From: JANQOH01 sp965201115
GTDB lineage: Bacteria > Pseudomonadota > Alphaproteobacteria > UBA7887
Assembly (NCBI GenBank): GCA_965201115.1
Contig: OZ241745.1
Location: forward strand, 3,410,001 to 3,474,000
DNA length: 64,000 bases
Direction: 5' to 3'
The notes beneath the pieces are model-generated. The model worked only from the letters and a program-made list of their open reading frames with translations. It was not told the DNA's origin and did no database searches. Each line of letters opens with the position of its first letter. The stretch's first letter is position 1. This document shows positions 8,672-20,600 of this stretch, in pieces. Position numbers and translations under genes: made by a program.

Positions 8672-8902
8672 TATCGAAAAAATACTTCCTCCCTGTGCCT
8701 CCTCCCAAACGCTATGCCACGACTGCAAGCCGCTGCGTTCGAACCGGCCACCGCCAACCGACGTCGTCATGCAGCATCGATAACCGCGCTGGCATCGAAA
8801 CACGATCCCCATACAAAGCCGACCGCCAAATAAAACAACCCCCGGAATACTGAAACACATAAAATACTCAACAATCGCCAAGCGGGATAACCGGACGCTT
8901 AC

Positions 8903-9122
8903 GCTGATAGAAGCCTCGAGGCGCATGCAACTCATCGTTACCACCCACTCCGACGCACTCGTCTCCGCGCTATCGGAGCAGCCCGACTCCGTGGTCGTAT
9001 GCGAACGCCGCGGCGCGGCGACCGTACTCGAACGCCTCGACCCCGACCGCCTTTCGTCCTGGCTGAAAGAATACTCGCTTGGCGACGCATGGCGCGAAGG
9101 CGAATTGGGAGGGAATCCTTGA
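8903..9122 (+). pseudogene. AAA family ATPase, 3' part
   Basis: After the second GCTGATAG target copy, the reading frame of the ATPase at 5016 resumes as EASRRMQLIVTTHSDALVSA and ends in WREGELGGNP. The TTHSDALVSAL segment matches the conserved region after Walker B in RecF/OLD-like ATPases. The TGA stop (9120-9122) overlaps a TTG codon (9119-9121) that begins the DUF4276-like gene, so the two proteins were translationally coupled before the insertions. Confidence 0.9.
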
Positions 9123-9126
9123 CTAG

Positions 9127-10786
9127 CCCGCATTTCTCATACGGGTTTGGGGCATCGGGGCTCTGTGTGCGATATAGTGTTGTTGAGTATGCACATATCG
9201 CGGCACGGAGGTGTTCCCCGATGCAGACGGAGTGTAGCACGGCGCTGGGCGGTTTTCAATCGGTCGACGGTCGCGCGGTTGTGGCGGCGTTCGACGGCGG
9301 GACGGTGACGTCGGACGCGGGGGCATTGTTGCTTGGCCGGGCGGATGCGGCGGTGGGTCTGGTCGATCGGTTTGCGGCCTGTTTCACCGATGGGCGTGCG
9401 CGTCATCTTGTCGAGCACGATGTTCGGACGCTGGTCATGCAGCGCGTGTTCGGGATCGCATTGGGATATGAGGACCTGAACGACCACGATGCGTTGCGTC
9501 ACGATCCGGTCATGGCCGTGTTGGCGGGGAAGTTGGCGTCGCGTCGTTCGGACTGTGCGCCGCTTGCGGGCAAATCGACGCTGAACCGCCTTGAGTTGGG
9601 GGGCGCGGGGCCGTCGCGGTATTGCCGGATCGCGCATGACGGCTCGGCGATTGAGGATTTGTTCCTGACACTGTTTGTGGAGGCGCACAAGCGGCCCCCG
9701 GCTCGCTTGGTTATCGATCTCGACGCCACGGACGATCGGCTTCACGGTCGCCAGGAGGGTCGTTTTTTCCACGGCTACTACGGCGGCTATTGCTATCTTC
9801 CGCTTTATGCGACTTGCGGTCGTCATCTTTTGGCGGCGCGGTTGCGCCCGGCGAATGAGGATGGGGCGGCCGGGGCCGTGGAGACTGTTGAGCGGATTGT
9901 GTCGCGGTTGCGGCGGCATTGGCCCCGCGTGCGGATAATGGTGCGCGCCGATTCGGGGTTCGCCCGCGAGGCGCTGATGGCGTGGTGCGAGGCCAACGGC
10001 GTCGATTACCTGTTGGGCTTGGCGCGGAACCCCCGTCTGGCGGCGGAAGTCGAGACCGAACTGGCGGCGGCGCAAGCGCACAGCGCGGGTTCGGGCAAGC
10101 CGCAACGCCGCTTCAAGGACTTCATGTGGAGGACGCGCGACAGCTGGAGCTGCGCGCGCCGCGTCGTCGCCAAGGCCGAGTGGACCCACGGCAAGGCCAA
10201 CCCGCGTTTCGTCGTCACCTCGATTGCAACCCATCGGGTCCGCGCCCGGCATCTCTACGAGCGGCTTTACTGCCAACGCGGCGAGATGGAGAACCGGATC
10301 AAGGAGTGCCAACTCGACTTGTTCGCCGACCGCACGTCGACGCGGGCCATGCGGGCCAACCAGCTGCGCCTGTGGTTCGCGTCCATGGCTTATGTGTTGC
10401 TATGCGCACTGCGCCGCATCGGCCTCGACTACACCGAACTGGCGGTCGCCACATGCGGGAGCCTGCGCCTGAAACTGCTCAAGATCGGCGCTTGGGTCCG
10501 CGTCACCGTGCGCCGCGTCAAGATCGCCATGAACGCCGCGCATCCCTTCCAGCGCGAGTTCCGTATCGCCTGCCAACGATTATCCGCCGCCGCGGCGTAA
10601 CGCGGCCCCTCTCGCCCTTCCCCTCAACAACGCAGGAACAGCCCGGAACGCAGCCCACCGCCAAACGGCGGACCGCCCCAACGCGCCCCGAAAATGCCCG
10701 CCAAGCCCCCCGACCACGAAAACACGCACGCACGACAACCAACGACGCACAAACCGCACGACAACCACCCGTATGAGAAATGCGGG
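9127..10786 (+). mobile_element. IS1380-family insertion sequence, complete copy
   Basis: 1660 bp bounded by perfect 20-bp inverted repeats starting CCCGCATTTCTCATACGGG. A CTAG target duplication lies at 9123-9126; its partner is not at 10787 but at 11307-11310, after a tandem duplication of the right end. The target is two codons into the DUF4276-like gene. The element carries one transposase and no passenger gene. Confidence 0.93.
9221..10600 (+). CDS. IS1380-family transposase
   Basis: A 459-residue transposase of the IS4-like DDE superfamily, IS1380 group. Catalytic segments are LVIDLDATDDRLHG, IMVRADSGFAREAL and CQRGEMENRIKECQLDLF. The ATG at 9221 is preceded by a GGAGG-like site (CACGGAGGTG) and sits just inside the left end. 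The protein is uninterrupted, so the element could be active. Confidence 0.94.
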   Translation: MQTECSTALGGFQSVDGRAVVAAFDGGTVTSDAGALLLGRADAAVGLVDRFAACFTDGRARHLVEHDVRTLVMQRVFGIALGYEDLNDHDALRHDPVMAVLAGKLASRRSDCAPLAGKSTLNRLELGGAGPSRYCRIAHDGSAIEDLFLTLFVEAHKRPPARLVIDLDATDDRLHGRQEGRFFHGYYGGYCYLPLYATCGRHLLAARLRPANEDGAAGAVETVERIVSRLRRHWPRVRIMVRADSGFAREALMAWCEANGVDYLLGLARNPRLAAEVETELAAAQAHSAGSGKPQRRFKDFMWRTRDSWSCARRVVAKAEWTHGKANPRFVVTSIATHRVRARHLYERLYCQRGEMENRIKECQLDLFADRTSTRAMRANQLRLWFASMAYVLLCALRRIGLDYTELAVATCGSLRLKLLKIGAWVRVTVRRVKIAMNAAHPFQREFRIACQRLSAAAA

Positions 10787-11120
10787 TTACTGCCAACGCG
10801 GCGAGATGGAGAACCGGATCAAGGAGTGCCAACTCGACTTGTTCGCCGACCGCACGTCGACGCGGGCCATGCGGGCCAACCAGCTGCGCCTGTGGTTCGC
10901 GTCCATGGCTTATGTGTTGCTATGCGCACTGCGCCGCATCGGCCTCGACTACACCGAACTGGCGGTCGCCACATGCGGGAGCCTGCGCCTGAAACTGCTC
11001 AAGATCGGCGCTTGGGTCCGCGTCACCGTGCGCCGCGTCAAGATCGCCATGAACGCCGCGCATCCCTTCCAGCGCGAGTTCCGTATCGCCTGCCAACGAT
11101 TATCCGCCGCCGCGGCGTAA
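10787..11120 (+). pseudogene. IS1380 transposase C-terminal fragment (duplicate)
   Basis: Encodes only the last 110 residues of the IS1380 transposase, including the E-containing segment QRGEMENRIKE but not the two catalytic aspartates. It is part of the 520-bp tandem duplication. Read from a chance start in the preceding inverted repeat it would give a 115-residue product, which could not be catalytic. Confidence 0.88.
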
Positions 11121-11306
11121 CGCGGCCCCTCTCGCCCTTCCCCTCAACAACGCAGGAACAGCCCGGAACGCAGCCCACCGCCAAACGGCGGACCGCCCCA
11201 ACGCGCCCCGAAAATGCCCGCCAAGCCCCCCGACCACGAAAACACGCACGCACGACAACCAACGACGCACAAACCGCACGACAACCACCCGTATGAGAAA
11301 TGCGGG
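10787..11306 (+). repeat. 520-bp tandem duplication of the IS1380 right end
   Basis: This segment repeats 10267-10786 exactly as far as can be read, head to tail, and includes the right inverted repeat again. The joined unit 9127-11306 is flanked by CTAG on both sides (9123-9126 and 11307-11310). The duplication therefore arose within the inserted element, or the element transposed as a longer unit using the distal right end. Confidence 0.93.
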
Positions 11307-11935
11307 CTAGAGTTACTATTTACGTGGAGGGCGGCGGAGACAGGAGAAACGGCAAGGCCTTTCTTCGCCAAGGTATCGATGCGTTTCTGCGAAGCCTCAA
11401 GGCCGCGGCGCAGGCTAGGGGCTGGCGGTGGAACACGGTCTGTTGCGGCGGCAGGTTGGAAACGTTTCGCCGGTTCCGAAACGGCGTTTCAAATGCCCGA
11501 AACGGCGCCATCGTCCTGCTACTCGTCGATGCCGAGGCGCCGGTCGTCGCCGCGACGCCAACGGAGCATTTGCGAACGAGGCAAGGCGACAAATGGCGCT
11601 TCGACGGCGTGCGGGACGACCAAGTTCACTTGATGGTACACAGACCATGAAAAGCTGGATCGTCGCCGACGCGGACGCGCTTGCCGAATTCTACGGGCCG
11701 AACTTCGACAAGGGCGCCCTGCCCCGCCATTCCAATATCGAGGCCGTCGGCAAGACCCAAGTGGCGGCCGCCCTCGATAGGGAACCGGCCGAACGAGCAA
11801 GGGCAAGTACCGCAAAATCCAGCATGCAAGCGAACTATTGCGGCGTATCGATCCGGCCAAGGCGCGGCGCCGCTGCCCCCACTGCGAACGGCTGTTCGCG
11901 TCATGCTCGACGGGGTCATCGCCGACGCTCCGTAA
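11307..11935 (+). pseudogene. DUF4276-like (Toprim-like) protein, disrupted by IS1380 and frameshifts
   Basis: The gene originally began with TTG at 9119, overlapping the ATPase stop, and continues here as VTIYVEGGGDRRNGKAFLRQ. An early glutamate (YVEGGGD) and a later LLLVDAEAP look like a Toprim-type acidic pair. Three reading-frame breaks follow. At about 11638 a CA dinucleotide appears inserted, since DDQVHLMV resumes as TMKSWIVADADALAEFYG in another frame. At about 11790-11800 the frame moves to TSKGKYRKIQHASELLRRID. At about 11898 it moves again to RVMLDGVIADAP and a TAA. Each is a net -1 shift. Family proteins commonly sit next to AAA_21 ATPases. No full-length product is possible. Confidence 0.85.
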
Positions 11936-12253
11936 TGCCGATTCAACGCGGCGGCCGCACATGGCGCTTACGCGCGAGTACGCGGCCTTCTTGCATACAT
12001 GTCGCGCAAAAACCCGGCATTCGCCCAAGGCTATGCCCAAGCGATTGCCTCAAGCCGCTTGCGCGCGTATGCGCCAGCGGACGGGTACGGCGCAGCTTCC
12101 CCCGGCGCCGGCAACCCGATGGGGACCGGCGCGGCGAGGCGTACGGCGCCGCTTGCCGACCGGAAGACGCGCCAGTCCGCCCCCTCTCCCGCCGTTCCGG
12201 ACAACGACAAGCGCGGAGATTGCGATGCCGCCGCCGCGGCGGCTCTCCGGCGT
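11936..12253. other. Intergenic stretch with no recognised feature
   Basis: 318 bp between the end of the DUF4276 remnant and the end of the pyrophosphatase gene. Open frames across it show no recognisable domain. No clear terminator hairpin with a T-run was found for either flanking gene. Confidence 0.5.
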
Positions 12254-14353
<2,100 letters not shown>

Positions 14354-14490
14354 GATCGAGAACCCTCGGTTTCGGTTGGGGAAACGGGCAGGCGCAAAGG
14401 CGCGCGCGCCGGCCGGGGCGCGGCCGCGCCGGAAAACGGCAACATGCCCCCCGCGCCCGCCGAACGCAAGCGCGCCGCGCGGCTCGTAAA

Positions 14491-14543
14491 ACCCCGCCGA
14501 AGGCGGGGCCTGGGTGCGCGGGCGTCCCCGCCCGCATGTTGCC
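14491..14543 (+). repeat. Interspersed palindromic repeat, copy 2
   Basis: Contains CCTGGGTGCGCGGGCGTC then CCCGCCCGCATGTTGCC, preceded by the small hairpin CCCCGCCGAAGGCGGGG. It faces copy 3 about 50 bp away, together forming a large inverted unit between hppA and the autotransporter gene. The 14354-14656 gap otherwise holds nothing recognised. Confidence 0.8.
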
Positions 14544-14595
14544 AACGCCACGAATGCCGCCAAGAGGGGCGCAAACGCCGCGACTCTCCCGGCGG

Positions 14596-14655
14596 CGCCG
14601 CGCCTTGCGGAAACGTGCGGGCGGGACGCCCGCGCACCCAGGAAGTGCGCCCGCG
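14596..14655 (-). repeat. Interspersed palindromic repeat, copy 3 (inverted)
   Basis: The reverse-oriented unit GCGGAAACGTGCGGGCGGGA then CGCCCGCGCACCCAGGAAG. It lies immediately downstream of the autotransporter stop and opposite copy 2, so a transcript through both could form a long stem, possibly a terminator-like structure. Confidence 0.8.
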
Positions 14656-14656
14656 A

Positions 14657-17600
14657 TCAGAAGCGCACGGTCAGGGTGGCGCTGCCGGTGAAGTCGCGGT
14701 TGCCGTGGGGGGCGGCGGCGTAGTTGGCGTTGGCGCGGAGGGCTATGCGGCCGTCGGCCCATTCGTGGGCGGCGCCCAAGCCAAGGCGAGCCCATGTCGC
14801 TTCCGCTTCGGCCTCGAAGGGCCGGTCCGCCGCCGTCACATCCATCGCGCCGAACAGTTCGCGCTCGAGGTCCAGCGTTGCGAACATGGCGCCGGCGCCG
14901 CCGGGGAGGGCGGCGGACTCGGCGCGCACGCCGGCGCGGGCGGTAATGCGCCGGCCCGCGTCAAGCGATACGCGCTCGTTCGCCGAGTCCGTGAACGACG
15001 ACATCTCCACCATCGACCAATCGGCGCCGGCGCGCGGCGTCAGCATCACGCGGCCCAGATCGAGGCGCCGCCCGATCTCCACGCCGGCGGCGTAGCCGCG
15101 GCCCGAAAGATCGCGCGCAAGGGCGCCCTCGAGCGCCGCGTCCGAATCGAGGTCGGCCTCGTACAGCGTCGCCGACGCCTGACCGCTCACATAGACGTTC
15201 TCCGCCGGCAGCCACGCGCCCGACAGGCGCGCGCCCGTGCCGGTTACCTCGACCCGGCCGCCGCCCGCCGCCGCATCCATCTCCGCGTCGGTGTCCACAT
15301 CCGCGCGGCCGCGCACATGATGGACGGAGATCGCGAACACGCCGCGCTCGCCCGCCGCGCCCTCTATCCCCGCCTCGAAGCCGAAGCGGCGGTAGTCGTG
15401 ATGCGCCTGGGCTGTCGAGGAGGCCGGATGGCGCTCGCCGCCGGCGGCGTCGAGGCGCGCAAACGCGCCGCGCGGCGCGCCCGCGGCGGCGAACCGGTCG
15501 CCGTGGGCGGGCAGCGCGTTCAGCGCCAGCAACACCGAAGGCAGCGCCTCGTACACGCGGTGACGCGGCTCGGGCCCGTCCTCGATCGCGGGAGGGGGCG
15601 CCGTCGGCCCGACCTCGATACGCCCGTCGGCGGCTACCGTGAGCGGCATGTCGGGCTGGCCCTCGCGCTTGAGGACGATGGCGGCGCCGCCGCCGACGCG
15701 CCCGCCGCCGACGCGCTGCACGGCGTCCTTGGCCGATTCGCCTGGGGCGGCTTTCACCTCGACCGCGCCGATGACGGGTTCCTCGATGCGTCCGTTGGCG
15801 CCCACCGTCACCGCGCCGCGGGGCACCTCGACGCTCTGCACCGCGCCGTTCACCTCGACCGTGCTGCCGGTCCCCGCCAGCGCGACCCTGCCGTCGATTT
15901 CGCCGCCGGCGCCGACCGTCACGGTCGAGGCCGCGGCGGCGTCGCGCGCCTCCACGGCGCCCTGCACCGCGCCATCGACCGTCATGCTCAGCGCGCCGGT
16001 TTCGGCCATGACCGCGACGCGGCGGCCCTGCGCGTTCTCCGCGCCCACGAGCTTGCCGCCCGCGGCAACCTCGACCGTACCGCCGGCGGGAACATGCAAC
16101 ATGCCTTCCGCATCCCCGGCCACGGCGATGAACTCGACGCCCCGGACATTCCCCTTGAACTCCGCGCCGGACGCCACCGTCAGACGGTGCATGCCCCCGC
16201 CGCCGCCGATGACGTCGCCCGTCAGCGCGTTCGCGACCGTAACCGCGAGGTCTCCTGGGCCCAGGTCCTCGATATTGCCCACGACATTGCCGTTCACCGT
16301 CACCGTCAGGTCGCCGGACGCGCTGCGCACCGCCCGTCCGTCGAGGCCCGATATCCGGCCCGCGGAACCGACCGCGACCGCGCCGCCGCGGTCGAACAAC
16401 ACGCTCCGGGCGGAGCCATCGACCGTGACCGTGCTGGCCGCGAGGTGGATGAGACCCTCGACCGAGCCGCCGGACTTCACATGCACGTCGTGTTCGCCGC
16501 CGCCGAGGCCGAATATCCCGCCCTCGACCTTGCCGCTCACATCCACGTCCAGATCGCCGTCGCCCTCGCCGCGAATGTCGCCCGTCACGGTCGCCCGCGC
16601 CGCCACATCCACCGTCAAGTCGCCCGCCGCGCCGCGGATCGCCTCGCGACCGCCGCCTTCCGTCTCGACGCCGGCAATGCTCCCCGTCGCCGCGACCGTT
16701 ACCGAACCGCCATTGTCGTAAAGCACCCGCCCGACGCGGCCCGCAATCGTCATCGCGCTTGTCGGAAGATGCACGGTCCCCGTCACCGCGCCGCCGGCCA
16801 CCACCGCAACCGCGTGCGAACCCGCGCCCATGCCGCGAATGCCGCCGGTCACCGTGCCCGTCACCGTCGCCGTCAAATCCCCCGCGCCGCGCTCCTCGAT
16901 GTCGCCCGTCATGCGGCCCGCGACCGACGCGACCAGGTCGCCGACTTCGAGATCGACGATATCGCCCGTAACCACGCCGCCGGACGCGACCGTGACTTCG
17001 TGCTTGCCGGCGCCCTTGCCGTGGATGGCGCCCGTCACCGCGCCGCTCACATTCACGGTCATGGCGCCCGCGCCGCGCCCCTCGATGCGGCCCGCGACCG
17101 CCCCGCCGGACGCGACCGACACCGTCAGGTCCCCCGCGTCGGCGCGGATCGCCTCGCCGCCGATACCGGCGATGCGGCCCGTCGCCGCTACCGTCAACGC
17201 GCCGCCGTTGTCGAACAGAACGCGCCCCGCCGCGCCGCGAACCGTCGTCCCGCTCTTCGGGTTATGCACCGTGCCCAACACCCGCGCCTTCTCCGCGATC
17301 TCGATGGTATGCACGCCGCCGCCGCGACCGAATATCTCCCCGTTAATCGTGCCGGTCTCCGACACCTTCACGGTCAGATCGCCGTCGCCCAGCGCCTCGA
17401 TATTGCCCGTCACCGTGCCGTGGACCGTAACCGCCAGGTTGCCCGCGGCGCCGCGGATCGCTTCCTTCGTTCCATCGATATCGAGGCCCGTAATCTCGCC
17501 GCTGGCGTTGACCGTTACCGCGCCCCCGTTGTCGTAGTGGACGCGCCCGACGTCGCCCGAGATCGTCAGCGCCGCGCCTGCGGGCAGGCGCACCGTTCCG

Positions 17601-20600
17601 GCAACGGCGCCCGACGACGCCACCGTAACCGTGTGTTCGCCCGCGCCTTCGCCAACAACGCCGCCCGCGACCGTTCCGGCGACCGTGACGTCCAGATCGC
17701 CCGCGCCGCGCTCGGCGATGTCGCCTGTTACCGCGCCGGCGACGTCGACCTCGAGATTGCCGTCGCCGCGGCCCTCGACGAGGCCCGTGACCGCGCCGTT
17801 GGCCGCGACCGTGACGTCGAGATCGCCCGCGTCGCCGCGGATCGCCTCGGTCGTTCCATCGTTATCGACTCCCGTGACCGCGCCGCCGCCGGCGACCGTC
17901 ACCGTCCCGCCGTTGTCGTAGAGAATGCGCCCGACGCTGCCGCCCACGGTCATCGCCGCGGGGTTGCGTATCGTGCCCGTCACCGCGCCGCCGGCCTCGA
18001 CGGTCGCTGCCAACGAGCCGCCCGACTCGATGTCGCCCTCGACGCGGCCTTCGTCCTGGACCGTGACCGTCAGCGCGCCCATCGTGCTTTCGGCGGCCAC
18101 GCCCTCGACGCCGGTCAGTTTCCCGCCGCCGGCGATGGTCAGCGTGCCGCCGTCGGCATAGAGAACGCGCCCGACGCTGCCCGAAACCGTGAACGACGCT
18201 TGCGGGTTGTGTATCGTGCCCGTCACCGCGCCGCCGGACTCGACGGTCGCCGACAGCGTCCCGCCCGACTCGACGTCGCCCTCGACGCGGCCTTCGTCCC
18301 GGACCGTGACGGTCAGCGCGCCCGCCGTGCTCTCGGCGGCTGTGCCTTCGACGCCGGTCAGTTTCCCGCCGCCGGCGACTGTTACCGTCCCGCCCGAGGC
18401 GTAGAGAACGCGCCCGACGCTGCCCGAAACCGTGAACGACGCTTGCGGGTTGTGTATCGTGCCCGTCACGACGCCGCCGGCCTCGACGGTCGCCGTCAGC
18501 GTCCCGCCCGACTCGACGTCGCCCTCGACGCGGCCTTCGTCCCGGACCGTGACGGTCAGCGCGCCCGCCGCGCTCTCGATGGCTGTGCCTTCGACGCCGG
18601 TCAGTTTCCCGCCGCCGGCGACCGTCACCGCTCCGCCCGAGGCGTAGAGAACGCGCCCGATGCGCGCCCCGCTCCCGACCGTGAACGACGCCTGCGGGTC
18701 GCGTATCGTCCCCGTCACAACGCCGCCGTCCATGACGTTCGCCGTCAACGAGCCGCCGCCATCGACGCGGATGTCGCCCGTCACGGTTCCCGAAACGGTG
18801 GCCGTCAGAGCGCCGCCGCCGGCGCCGAGGATGGCGACGCCCGACGTCGCGCCCACCTCGCCGCCCGCGCCCACGGTCACCGCGCCGCCGCCGAACATAT
18901 GCACGCCCGCGCCGGTTCCGCCCATCGCGGCGCCGTGTACCGTCACGGCCTGGTTGCGCACGCCGCTTGTGACGCCCGCGCCGCGGACATAAATGCCCTT
19001 CGCCCCGCCCGTCACACGCGCGCCCGCCGCAACCGTCACCGCGATAGCGCCGTTGCTGTCATGCGGAACAACGTAGAGCGCCTCCACGCCGTTCCCCTCG
19101 GCGTCGATGGAGCCGCCCGCGATGTCCACATGGATGTCGCCGGCGTTGTAGGTCAGCGCGTGTTGCCGGACCGTGTTCTTCCACGCAGTCGTGTACGCGG
19201 CGCCGGTAAGGGCGGTCAGCGCCGTCTCCAGCCCGCTGCTGTTGCTCGTCAGAACGGCTGTCAGCGCCGCGCGCTCCGCGGTCGAAAGCGCATCGCCGAC
19301 GCGGACATGATCGGCGATCGCCGTGTGGGACAGCGCCATGGCGCGGACGCCCGCGCGCGACATGCCCAGTATTTTCTCCGCCGCCGCGTGCGCCAGCGGG
19401 CCGTCGCCGGTCGGCGCGGCGGCGCGCTTCCGCAGCAGGTTCTGCGCCTCCGCCTTCCACGCGGCGTCGTAGTCGTCGGCGGGAAGCGCCGCCAGCGCCG
19501 TCGTCAGCGCGGCCGAATCGTTATCCGTTATCGCCGCAAGTACGGCCTGCTCCAGCGCCGACAGCGTCTCGTCCGCGCCCGCGATGCGGCCCCGGATGAA
19601 AGCCTCCGTTACCGGCGCGCCCACCGTGACCGTTCCGCTCGACGTGACATGAATCATCGGCGTCGTCCGCGCCGCGTCGTTCGCCGTCGTTGCGCCGGAG
19701 CCCATCGTGTGGCCGCTCGACCGCGCGGCCCAGGCGAGAACGCCGACATCCCGCGCCTCCGCCGCGCCCCCATGCGTGACCGCGATGCGCCCTGCCGCGC
19801 TCGCATCGTTCGTAAGCCGCCCCTCCATGCCGACCGCGAACGGCGCCTCGATCTCCGCCCCCGCCCGCGTCGTTATAGCGGCGGATCCCAAGACCGTGTG
19901 GCGTCCCAGTATCCCTCTCGCGTTCAGACCCTCCGCGGCGATGGCGCCCGCCGCGTCGATCGAAAGCCCCTCCGTGCTCGCGCCGGTATCGGCCATGAGG
20001 ACGTAAGCGCCGCTGGCGCCGTCGCCCGCTGTCCCGATCGAGCCGCCCGTCATCTCGACGGAGACCTCTCCGGACGATCCCGACTTGTAAACATGTATCG
20101 CGTTGGCGTTGGCCTGCGCCGTCTCGACCGAGCCGCCCGTCATGCGCACGGAGACGTCGCCTCTCCCCCTGCTGCGCTCGGCGTAAATCCCGTAGGCGTG
20201 GAGGAGACCCAAGTGAGCTCCGCCCGTCGTGCGGACCGCGCCGCCTTCCATGACGACGGACACCGTTGGGGCGCTGCCCCCCTGATGTCCGCTATAGGCG
20301 CTGATGCCCCGGCCCCCGTTCCCGCTCGTCTCGATCAGGCCGTCCTTCATGGTGACCGTGACGTTGCCCGACCCGCCGGGGCTGTTCGCGAGGAGGCCGT
20401 GGCCGCTGTCGCCCGTTGTCTTGACGACAGAGTCGCGGCCCGAAAGCGCGACGGTTATGTTGCCCGCTCCGATTCCGTTTTTGTTGGCGGCGAGGCCGCT
20501 GGAAATCGTCGAGACGGCGCCGCCGGTCATGCGGACGGTTATGTCGCCCGTCCCGCTACTGTTGCCGACAAGGCCGGCGCTGCCCGTCCCCGTCGCCGTA

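Larger units (their letters stand above)
5992..8902 (-). mobile_element. IS66-family insertion sequence (single-transposase type) carrying a nested IS1595
   Basis: The ends are perfect 16-bp inverted repeats GTAAGCGTCCGGTTAT (left 5992-6007; right end at 8902, reverse complement), with the typical IS66 start GTAAGCG. The 8-bp target duplication GCTGATAG flanks it at 5984-5991 and 8903-8910. Only the tnpC-type transposase is present, with no tnpA or tnpB, as in the ISBst12 subgroup. Without the nested element (7644-8671) and its extra target copy the element would be about 1.9 kb. The stretch 8680-8890 is non-coding leader DNA and is more A-rich than its surroundings. Confidence 0.95.

Noticed and set aside
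8636..9133. A 165-codon minus-strand frame crossing the IS66 right end and the ATPase 3' part
   Set aside because: It crosses the IS boundary and target duplication and encodes Ser/Arg-rich sequence without homology to tnpA or tnpB; the opposite strand carries the ATPase.
10694..11296. A 200-codon frame over the IS1380 duplication
   Set aside because: It is out of frame with the transposase and repeats the same shadow found at 9919-10776.
17950..18680. Regular direct repeats that could suggest a CRISPR array
   Set aside because: The units are contiguous coding repeats of 243 bp with no variable spacers and no cas genes nearby.
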